A stretch of DNA of 25,483 nt from Alphaproteobacteria bacterium (GTDB lineage: Bacteria > Pseudomonadota > Alphaproteobacteria > Micropepsales > Micropepsaceae). Shown piece after piece: positions 1 to 6,571 of the stretch (position 1 is its first letter; every line of letters starts with the position of its first letter). A program made the translations under genes and the position numbers. The stretch spans positions 1-25,483 of the forward strand of contig JAFKFF010000221.1 in NCBI GenBank assembly GCA_017307315.1, written 5' to 3'. A model generated the notes under the pieces. That model saw nothing but the letters and a program-made list of their open reading frames with translations, had not been told where the DNA came from and made no database searches.

Positions 1-856
<856 letters not shown>

Positions 857-909
857 TTATCTCCTGAATTCCGTTTGAATCTGTTGTGGAAGCGATCGGC
901 GGAAGCCGC

Positions 910-1218
910 TTACTTCTTCGCCTTGCGGCCTTCGATCACGCCCATGATGTCGCTCTCCTTCATGATCAGGAGGTCTTCGCCATCGATCTTCACTTCGGTG
1001 CCCGACCATTTGCCGAACAGCACGAACTCGCCGGCCTTGACTTCGAGCGCGTTGCGCTTGCCGGTCTTCTCGTCCAGGAGGCCCGGGCCGACCGAAATGA
1101 CTTCGCCTTCCTGCGGCTTTTCCTGAGCGGTCTCGGGGATGATGATGCCGCCGGCGGTCTTGGTGTCTTCTTTGACGCGGCGGACGACCACGCGGTCGCC
1201 AAGGGGACGGAACTTCAT
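910..1218 (-). CDS. groES: Co-chaperonin GroES
   Basis: The 102-residue protein is the heptameric lid of the GroEL cage and acts in the cytosol. It starts [14 protein letters not shown], has the mobile-loop segment [15 protein letters not shown] that contacts GroEL, and ends in the typical IMGVIEG beta strand. The length is normal, since family members are about 95-105 residues. I chose the ATG at 1216-1218 because it matches the family start and has AGGAGAGG just upstream. An in-frame upstream ATG (1272) would add 18 residues that do not belong to the family and would overlap the CIRCE element. It is the first gene of the groESL operon and is probably repressed by HrcA through CIRCE. Confidence 0.98.
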   Translation of the reverse strand: MKFRPLGDRVVVRRVKEDTKTAGGIIIPETAQEKPQEGEVISVGPGLLDEKTGKRNALEVKAGEFVLFGKWSGTEVKIDGEDLLIMKESDIMGVIEGRKAKK

Positions 1219-1230
1219 GCGTGCCTCTCC

Positions 1231-1246
1231 TAAGTTATTGAACTTA
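1231..1246 (-). promoter_or_regulatory. AU-rich hairpin next to the groES ribosome binding site
   Basis: On the minus strand the groES leader contains TAAGTT-CAAT-AACTTA, a perfect 6-bp inverted repeat with a 4-base loop. It directly abuts the Shine-Dalgarno AGGAGAGG (1224-1231) and shares one base with it. In the mRNA it would form a weak hairpin at the edge of the ribosome binding site. A regulatory role such as temperature-tuned translation is inference only. Confidence 0.4.
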
Positions 1247-1265
1247 AATATGAATTTTAACCGTG

Positions 1266-1292
1266 GCAGCACTCCGGAAACGAGAGTGCCAG
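1266..1292 (-). promoter_or_regulatory. CIRCE operator (HrcA binding site)
   Basis: On the minus strand the sequence reads CTGGCACTC, nine bases, then GAGTGCTGC. The CIRCE consensus is TTAGCACTC-N9-GAGTGCTAA, so each arm matches 7 of 9 positions and the spacer is exactly 9. The seven inner bases of each arm are perfectly complementary. It lies between the predicted promoter and groES, about 6 bases after the expected transcription start, where bound HrcA would block transcription. Whether hrcA is present in this genome cannot be seen here. Confidence 0.92.
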
Positions 1293-1304
1293 AACACTGC
1301 CGCG

Positions 1305-1333
1305 TATTTAGGAGGGGCCCCCGGCAAGGTCAA
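1305..1333 (-). promoter_or_regulatory. groESL promoter
   Basis: On the minus strand there is TTGACC (-35, positions 1333-1328), a 17-base spacer, then TAAATA (-10, positions 1310-1305). Both hexamers are close to the sigma-70 consensus with ideal spacing. The extended -35 reading CTTGACC also resembles alphaproteobacterial heat-shock sigma-32 promoters, so use by either factor is possible. Transcription would start near 1298, just before CIRCE. Confidence 0.75.
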
Positions 1334-1465
1334 GATAAGGGTTTGCGAAAACCTGACCGAAGCTTGAAGCAAACACAGGCTTTCTTCCCCCGTATGGCGA
1401 AGCCATTGGCGGGGGAAGACAGATGAGGGCAATCGAAATGTGGCGGTTTGAAGGTTTTTTCGAAA

Positions 1466-1534
1466 GGCGCGCAAACGCGCCCAAGCTGAAATCGTTGTTC
1501 ATATGCGGTTCAGCCGCGCGCGATCAGGATCGCG
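1466..1534 (+). promoter_or_regulatory. Two palindromes in the leader of the Tyr/Gly/His-rich gene
   Basis: The gap between the groESL promoter and the gene at 1561 has no credible coding region. It holds two compact inverted repeats: GGCGCG-CAAA-CGCGCC at 1466-1481 and CGCGATC-AG-GATCGCG at 1519-1534. The second ends 26 bases before the start codon. They could be operators or leader-RNA hairpins. No T-run follows the first on the plus strand, so it is not a convincing terminator there. I could not find a clear promoter hexamer pair for the downstream gene. Confidence 0.35.
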
Positions 1535-1560
1535 TCCGATCTTGCGTAAGGAGACTCGAG

Positions 1561-1881
1561 ATGAAGAAATTCGCGAAGGTTGCCCTGGGCGCGGTGATGC
1601 TGGCCGGCGCGGCTGCGGCCGTCTCTTCGCCGGCGGAAGCCCGGGTGGTGGTCGGGATCGGTGGCGGCTATGGGCCGGCCTATTACGGCCCCGGCTATTC
1701 CTGCAATCCCTACAGCCGCTGGTACGATCCGTATCGCTGCGGCTATTACGCGCCGCGTTATGCGCGACCTTATTACGGCGGCTATTACGCCGGTCCCAGC
1801 ATCGTGTTCGGCTTTGGCGGCGGCGGCTGGCGTGGCGGCCATGGCCATGGCGGCTGGCATGGCGGGCATCATCACCGCTAA
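1561..1881 (+). CDS. Exported Tyr/Gly-rich protein with Gly/His-rich tail
   Basis: I do not recognise a named family. The 106-residue product has a clear Sec signal peptide: basic MKKFAK, a hydrophobic stretch, and a likely cut after AEA at residue 27. The mature part is rich in Tyr, Gly and Pro (repeated YY-G and YYG-type steps, residues 40-78) with two cysteines (C48, C60) that could form a disulfide. The last 17 residues are almost only Gly, His, Trp and Arg, with six His between residues 94 and 105, suggesting metal binding. The ATG at 1561 follows AAGGAG at the right distance. An upstream in-frame ATG at 1423 would bury the signal peptide and is unlikely. The strong terminator after it marks the end of its transcript. 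Its role is unknown; a periplasmic or surface protein is the most I would infer. Confidence 0.8.
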   Translation: MKKFAKVALGAVMLAGAAAAVSSPAEARVVVGIGGGYGPAYYGPGYSCNPYSRWYDPYRCGYYAPRYARPYYGGYYAGPSIVFGFGGGGWRGGHGHGGWHGGHHHR

Positions 1882-1905
1882 CCGCAGCGGCAGAGACTGG
1901 CGCAG

Positions 1906-1938
1906 ACGGCCCCGGGCGTTCCGGGGCCGTTTTCGTTT
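1906..1938 (+). terminator. Rho-independent terminator
   Basis: A perfect 10-bp GC-rich stem (ACGGCCCCGG with CCGGGGCCGT) closes a 5-base loop and is followed by TTTCGTTT. It lies 25 bases after the stop codon of the Tyr/Gly/His-rich gene. It separates that gene from the next one, so the two similar-looking genes are probably transcribed independently. Confidence 0.9.
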
Positions 1939-2038
1939 GCCGGACACAATCCCGCCTTGATCGGTTCAGGCTGCGTTCAACCGGCAAAGCTCAGCATCCT
2001 TGCCAAAGCGCGATCCTGCGCCAATGGTGGAGTGCGTG

Positions 2039-2851
2039 ATGAAAATGTCCTGGAAAGCGGTTTTGACGGCGCTGCTTGTGCTGGGGGGCGCCACGGCCAT
2101 GTCCGGCTGTGCCAGCGCTCAAGGCTACGGCTATTACGACGATAGCTATTACGGCAGCGGCTATTATGGCGACAGCTATGCCTATGGCGCGCCCGGTGGC
2201 GTGGGTTTCTCCTATGACAGCGGCGGCTATTGCGACGCTTATGGGTGTCCGGACGATTATTGGGACATGCCGGTCTATTACGGGTCGGTCTATTACGGCG
2301 ACACCTGGTTCAACGGGCCGGTCTATTACCGCGACTGGAATGGACGGCGGCAATATTGGCTCCGCGGCGGCTGGCGCTACGATCAATGGCGCGGCGCGCG
2401 GCCGAGCTGGTACCGGGAAGGCCGCTATGGTCCGGCGCTCGGACTGAATTTCTATCGCGACCATGGCTTCCGCGGGCGCTGGGACAACAATCGCGGCTTC
2501 GACAATCGGCGTTTCGACAACCGCCGCGATAACCGTCAATTCGACAATCGTCGGTTTGACGATCGGCGCCCCGACAATCGACAGTTCAACAATCGCGGCG
2601 ACAACCGTCAGTTCGACAACAACCGGTCGGGCGGAAATCAATTCCGCGAACGTCGTGAAACCGTGTCTCCGCAGGCATCGCCATCGGAAACCATGCGCGG
2701 GATCGGCAATGCTTTCGGAAACCGGTCGGATAACAATCGCCGGTTCGAAAACCGGAACGACAATGGCGGCCGCAATTTCGGCAACCGGGATGGCGGGCGT
2801 CGCGATTCCGGCGGACGCGGTGGCAGAGATCGCAGCGGCTCCAATCGGTAG
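2039..2851 (+). CDS. Exported Tyr/Gly-rich protein with Asn/Arg-rich repeats, possible lipoprotein
   Basis: No named family is recognised. The 270-residue product begins with a signal peptide whose end, AMSGC at C24, resembles a lipobox (Met rather than Leu at -3). Cleavage by signal peptidase I after ASA is the alternative. Residues 28-100 are Tyr/Gly/Asp-rich with YYGD and YYGS steps and a Cys pair (C65, C70). Residues 100-140 are rich in Trp, Arg and Tyr and look like a small folded unit. Residues 148-196 are imperfect FDNRR-type repeats, and the tail is Gly/Arg/Asn-rich and very basic. The ATG at 2039 has GGTGGAG upstream. An in-frame ATG at 2000 would add 13 residues before the signal peptide. 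The composition resembles the gene at 1561, so the two may serve a related envelope role, but function is unknown. Confidence 0.75.
   Translation: MKMSWKAVLTALLVLGGATAMSGCASAQGYGYYDDSYYGSGYYGDSYAYGAPGGVGFSYDSGGYCDAYGCPDDYWDMPVYYGSVYYGDTWFNGPVYYRDWNGRRQYWLRGGWRYDQWRGARPSWYREGRYGPALGLNFYRDHGFRGRWDNNRGFDNRRFDNRRDNRQFDNRRFDDRRPDNRQFNNRGDNRQFDNNRSGGNQFRERRETVSPQASPSETMRGIGNAFGNRSDNNRRFENRNDNGGRNFGNRDGGRRDSGGRGGRDRSGSNR
2480..2626 (+). repeat. Degenerate FDNRR-coding tandem repeat
   Basis: Inside the preceding gene, units coding for FDNRR, DNRQFDNRR, FDDRR and PDNRQ follow one another over about 49 codons. The repeats are visible at DNA level as recurring TTCGACAAT-CG and GACAACCG-type words, but with many third-position changes. 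The array is therefore old or under protein-level selection rather than a recent expansion. Confidence 0.7.
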
Positions 2852-2901
2852 CAGCCGCGAATCGTGACGATGAAAATGGGAAGCCTCGGCAGCGATGCCG
2901 G

Positions 2902-2965
2902 TTAACCATTTGATAACAATATCGTTCGCCGTAAGCCGCAGGAATATCGGTTAACAGATTGGAAA
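2902..2965 (+). promoter_or_regulatory. Two CtrA-like boxes upstream of the TipF-like gene
   Basis: Two related words lie 49 bases apart: TTAACCATTTGATAA at 2902-2916 and TTAACAGATTGGAAA at 2951-2965. The CtrA consensus is TTAA-N7-TTAA, and TTAACCAT is a known half-site form. The first box has one perfect half and a 3-of-4 second half; the second box is weaker. Both are preceded by GG or CGG and each neighbours an AATATCG copy (2918-2924 and 2943-2949). The second box lies 46 bases before the ATG. Control of the TipF-like gene by CtrA is inferred, not shown. Confidence 0.45.
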
Positions 2966-3010
2966 CGCTCCGGCGGCAGACTTCCCGGCGTATTTCGTCC
3001 GGAGTGGGCC

Positions 3011-4261
3011 ATGACCCGGTTCCTCATCACGCTGAGTTGCTTTTTTCTCTGCGCCACTTTGGGCGCCGCCATGGCGCTGTTTTCCGGCTGGCCGGTGGGC
3101 GTCCTGTCGGGTGTTTTGGCGTTTGTCTCCACGCAGCAGGTAACGGCTTCCTTCTCGCGCCGACGCGACAAGCGCGCCAATGCGCGCGAGATCGCAACGC
3201 TCCGCCAGATGACGCTGGAATTCCAAGAAGCGCTCGCCGGCACGCGCCAGCGCATGGACGATCTCACCCAGCAGTTGGAAACCCGCGCCGACGCCCAAGG
3301 CAAGAAGATCGTCTCCGAGCTTCGGATACTCGAAGGCCTGATGCGCGAATTCGCCGGCCGAGTTTCCAGAAGCGCGCGCGCGGCGCAGAACGAGATCGGT
3401 CCGGCCCAGACCATGGTGACAGGCCGCCGCCAGGGCGCCGCCGCGCACTATCTCGCCTCGATGGGCGAGCGCGAATTGCTGGAAACCATCCGCGCCAGCC
3501 TGGAGGAAAACCGGGTCGATCTTTATCTGCAGCCCATCGTCAGCCTGCCCCAGCGCAAGCTGCGCTTCTACGAAGCCCTGTCGCGGCTGCGGGCCGAGGA
3601 CGGTTCGGTGATCATGCCGGCCCAATATATCAAGGTCGCCGCGCCCGCCGGCTTGATGAGCGTGGTGGACAATCTGCTTCTGTTCCGCTGCGTCCAGATC
3701 GTTCGCCGCCTGACCCAGAAGAACAAGGATATCGGCATCTTCTGCAACATATCCGGCGATACGCTGGCCGACGCGGAATTCTTCCCGCAATTCCTTGATT
3801 ATATGCAGGCGAACCGGGATCTCGCCGGCCAGATCGTTTTCGAATTCGCGCAAGTCGCCGTGCTGGAGGCGGGCGCCGCGGGCGCGGAAAATCTCGCCCG
3901 GCTCGCCAGCCTGGGTTTTGCGCTGTCCATGGACCATGTCGAGACCCTTGCGCTGGATTTCGTGCGCCTGAAGGCCATGGGCTTCAAACATCTCAAGGTT
4001 CGCGCCGACATGCTGACCCGTGGGATGAACGGCGCCGGCGCCGCGGTCGCCGCGGAGGATTTCAAGAAACTGCTGTCCCGTCATGGGCTCAATCTGATCG
4101 TGGAGCGGGTGGAGGACGAAAAGACCGTGGTTCAGCTTCTGGATTATGCGGTCGATTACGCCCAGGGCTTCCTGTTCGGGGAGCCTCGCGCCGTGCGCGA
4201 GGAGGGTGTGCGGCCCGGCGGCGAGGGGGCATCCGTCCTGCCGTTGCGGCGGGCCAGTTGA
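3011..4261 (+). CDS. tipF: TipF-like membrane protein with degenerate EAL domain
   Basis: The 416-residue protein has two N-terminal membrane segments (about residues 4-24 and 28-46), a predicted coiled-coil stretch (55-115) and a C-terminal EAL domain (about 153-395). This layout is that of Caulobacter TipF, a c-di-GMP receptor that positions the flagellum at the cell pole. In the EAL domain I see EAL at 188-190, N246, E278, K329, E365 and Q385. The usual Asp-Asp metal-binding pair is Met307-Asp308, so one catalytic Asp is missing and the rest of the DDFGTG loop is lost. c-di-GMP binding without hydrolysis is therefore more likely than phosphodiesterase activity. The ATG follows GGAGTGGGCC. 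CtrA-like boxes upstream fit a cell-cycle or motility role. The EAL family call is firm; the TipF orthology is probable. Confidence 0.75.
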   Translation: MTRFLITLSCFFLCATLGAAMALFSGWPVGVLSGVLAFVSTQQVTASFSRRRDKRANAREIATLRQMTLEFQEALAGTRQRMDDLTQQLETRADAQGKKIVSELRILEGLMREFAGRVSRSARAAQNEIGPAQTMVTGRRQGAAAHYLASMGERELLETIRASLEENRVDLYLQPIVSLPQRKLRFYEALSRLRAEDGSVIMPAQYIKVAAPAGLMSVVDNLLLFRCVQIVRRLTQKNKDIGIFCNISGDTLADAEFFPQFLDYMQANRDLAGQIVFEFAQVAVLEAGAAGAENLARLASLGFALSMDHVETLALDFVRLKAMGFKHLKVRADMLTRGMNGAGAAVAAEDFKKLLSRHGLNLIVERVEDEKTVVQLLDYAVDYAQGFLFGEPRAVREEGVRPGGEGASVLPLRRAS

Positions 4262-4292
4262 CGGTTTTCGCCCGCCATGCGATCCGGAGCCG

Positions 4293-5138
4293 ATGCTGCC
4301 ACCCCGCCTGATCGACGGTCTTTCCGAAATCGCGCGCGACCATGATGCCCTGATCTGCGACATCTGGGGCGTGGTGCATAACGGCCACGCGCCTTTTCCG
4401 GACGCCGCGGAGGCGCTGCGGCGCTTCCGGCGCGAGCGCGGCCCGGTGGTTCTGCTGTCGAATGCGCCGCGCCCGCCCGGGTCGGTCGAAGACCAGTTCC
4501 GCCGCATCGGCGTGGCCACGGACTGCTATGACGCCATCGTCACCTCGGGCGGCGCCGCACGCGCCGAACTCAGCGCCAGGGCGGGGCGCGCGAGCCCGCC
4601 ATCACTCTATTATATTGGTCCCGAGCAGGACACCGGGGTTCTGGAGGGTCTCGATATCCGCCGGACCGGCATCGACGAGGCCGATGTGGCACTTTGCGTC
4701 GGGCTTGTTGACGATCTCACGGAAACGCCGGACGACTATTCCGATATATTGGCGGCGATGCGGGCGAAAAACCTGACCATGTTGTGCGCCAATCCGGATT
4801 TGAAAGTCTATCGCGGCAGCCAGCTCTGCTGGTGCGCGGGCGCGCTCGCAAGGGATTATGAAGCTATCGGGGGACCTGTGACCTATTTCGGCAAACCTTA
4901 CCCTGCCATCTATGACGCGGCGCTCGAGGCTGCGGGCCGGCCGGCGAAGGCGCTCGCCATCGGGGATGCCTTGGTGACGGACCTGAAGGGCGCGCAAGGC
5001 GCGGGCCTGGAGGCCTTGTTCATCGCCGACGGCCTCCATGGCGAGGAAATCGAACCTTACACCGCCCAGCATCTCGCCGAGATGTTTGCGGGCGCCGGGG
5101 CCGGCGCCAAGGCGGCCATGCGAGCGCTCAAATGGTAA
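4293..5138 (+). CDS. HAD-superfamily subfamily IIA hydrolase (TIGR01459-type)
   Basis: This 281-residue cytosolic protein belongs to the HAD phosphatase superfamily, in the NagD-like group with a C2-type cap. Motif I is CDIWGVVHNG with nucleophile D23. The second position of the usual DxD is Trp (DIW), as I recall for this subfamily. Motif II is LLSNAPR, motif III lies at FGKPYPAIY, and motif IV is AIGDALVTDLKGA. The physiological substrate is unknown. I start it at the ATG at 4293, which follows CCGGAG and gives a normal family N-terminus. A longer reading from 4146 overlaps the EAL gene with low-quality sequence. It ends in ATGGTAA, overlapping the next start by 7 bases, so it is probably coupled to the MaoC gene. 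Confidence 0.9.
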   Translation: MLPPRLIDGLSEIARDHDALICDIWGVVHNGHAPFPDAAEALRRFRRERGPVVLLSNAPRPPGSVEDQFRRIGVATDCYDAIVTSGGAARAELSARAGRASPPSLYYIGPEQDTGVLEGLDIRRTGIDEADVALCVGLVDDLTETPDDYSDILAAMRAKNLTMLCANPDLKVYRGSQLCWCAGALARDYEAIGGPVTYFGKPYPAIYDAALEAAGRPAKALAIGDALVTDLKGAQGAGLEALFIADGLHGEEIEPYTAQHLAEMFAGAGAGAKAAMRALKW

Positions 5139-5554
5139 GCATCTATTACGAAGACCTTCAGGTCGGCCAGTCCGCCACCCTGGAAAAGACCGTCACCGAA
5201 CGGGACATCCAGATGTTCGGAGACGCCACCGGCGATCACAACCCGGTTCACTTCGACGAAGCCTATGCCCAGGGCACGCTGTTTCGCGGCCGCGTCGCCC
5301 ATGGCGTGCTTTCGATCGGATTCATCTCGGCGGTGATCGGCATGCAGCTGCCGGGCGAGGGCACGATCTTTGTTTCGGCCAAGGTCGAGTTCAAGGCGCC
5401 CGTCCGCATCGGCGATACCGTGGTCACGACCTGCACGGTGCGCGAGATCGGCGAGCGCCGCCGGGTGGTGCTGGATTGCGTCTGCGCGGTCGGCGACACG
5501 GTGGTGGTGACGGGCGAGGCTCTGGTGATGGCCCCGAAACGCCCCAAAAGCTGA
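5132..5554 (+). CDS. MaoC-family (R)-enoyl-CoA hydratase
   Basis: The 140-residue protein is a single hot-dog-fold hydratase of the MaoC/PhaJ type, which adds water to enoyl-CoA to give (R)-3-hydroxyacyl-CoA. The signature TGDHNPVHFDEAYA contains the catalytic pair D35 and H40, followed by FRGRVAHGVL, which shapes the active site. The length fits the PhaJ class. The start overlaps the end of the HAD gene, and ribF begins 3 bases after its stop. Possible roles are polyhydroxyalkanoate precursor supply or fatty-acid metabolism. No PHA gene is nearby, so the pathway is open. Confidence 0.92.
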   Translation: MVSIYYEDLQVGQSATLEKTVTERDIQMFGDATGDHNPVHFDEAYAQGTLFRGRVAHGVLSIGFISAVIGMQLPGEGTIFVSAKVEFKAPVRIGDTVVTTCTVREIGERRRVVLDCVCAVGDTVVVTGEALVMAPKRPKS

Positions 5555-5557
5555 AGC

Positions 5558-6559
5558 ATGCGCATCTTCCGCCATTTCGAGGAGGTGCCGCAGGCCTACC
5601 AGGGCGCCGTCGTGGCGATCGGCAATTTCGATGGCGTCCATCGCGGGCATCAGGCCCTGATCGCCAGGGCGCGGGCCGAAGCCGAAGAACGCAAGAGCGC
5701 GCTGGCGGTGCTCGCCTTCGAACCGCATCCGGCGGAATTCTTTCATCCCAGGCCCGATTCCATCCGGTTGACGCCGCTGCGCACCAAGGCGCGCCTTCTG
5801 GCGGATCTGGGCGTCGACGCACTCTTCGCGCTGACGTTCGACGAAACCATGGCGGGACGCAGCGCGGCGGATTTCGTCTGCGATGTGCTGGTGCAGGGCT
5901 TGGGAATTTCCGGTGTGGTGGTCGGCCCGGATTTCGAGTTCGGCCGGGGCCGCGGCGGCAACCTCACCAGCTTGGGCTATATGGGCGAGATGGAAGGCTT
6001 CTCGGTCACCGGCTTCGACATGGTGACGGCGGCGCAGGACGCAGGCGCTACGGGCCTGGAGAAGATTTCCTCGACCCGCATCCGCGACAGCCTGAAGGCG
6101 GCGAGGCCGGAAGAAGCGGCGCGGCTGCTGGGACGCTGGTGGGCGGTGGAGGCGCGGGTCGAGCATGGCGATGCGCGGGGCCGCCAGATGGGTTTTCCCA
6201 CCGCCAACATGCATCTGGGCCACTGCCTGGCTCCGGCGTTCGGCGTCTATGCCGTCCGGGTGACCATCCTGGAGAATGAGAAGCCGGTGGGCCGCCATGA
6301 CGGCGTCGCCAATTTCGGCATCCGGCCCATGTACCGGATCGAGGTGCCCCTAATGGAGGCGCACCTGTTCGATTTCGACGGCGATCTTTACGGCAAGCAT
6401 CTGTCGGTGGAGCTGATCGCCTATATCCGGCCGGAAGCCAAATTCGACAGCCTCGGGGCCCTGATCGCCCAGATCGGCGCCGACGCCGCCATGGCCCGGA
6501 AAATCCTGGCCGAAACCCCGGCCGCGCCTGCGCTGGACGGCCTTCCGCCGCACTGTTAG
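5558..6559 (+). CDS. ribF: Bifunctional riboflavin kinase / FAD synthetase
   Basis: The 333-residue enzyme phosphorylates riboflavin to FMN and adenylylates FMN to FAD in the cytosol. The N-terminal nucleotidyltransferase half has GNFDGVHRGH (H28-x-G-H31), GPDFEFGRGRGGN and ISSTRIRDSL near residue 170. The C-terminal kinase half has GRQMGFPTANM, then GVANFGIRPM, and ends with the F-S-L-L-Q-I-type helix common to RibF. The length is normal. The ATG lies only 3 bases after the MaoC stop, and the upstream sequence has no strong Shine-Dalgarno, so translation probably depends on coupling. ribF next to ileS and lspA is a widely conserved arrangement. Confidence 0.96.
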   Translation: MRIFRHFEEVPQAYQGAVVAIGNFDGVHRGHQALIARARAEAEERKSALAVLAFEPHPAEFFHPRPDSIRLTPLRTKARLLADLGVDALFALTFDETMAGRSAADFVCDVLVQGLGISGVVVGPDFEFGRGRGGNLTSLGYMGEMEGFSVTGFDMVTAAQDAGATGLEKISSTRIRDSLKAARPEEAARLLGRWWAVEARVEHGDARGRQMGFPTANMHLGHCLAPAFGVYAVRVTILENEKPVGRHDGVANFGIRPMYRIEVPLMEAHLFDFDGDLYGKHLSVELIAYIRPEAKFDSLGALIAQIGADAAMARKILAETPAAPALDGLPPHC

Positions 6560-6571
6560 AAGCGCCGGATC

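Noticed and set aside
2951..4519. 522-residue open frame antisense to the TipF-like and HAD genes
   Set aside because: Spans two certain genes and the CtrA-like promoter region; composition is that of a shadow frame.
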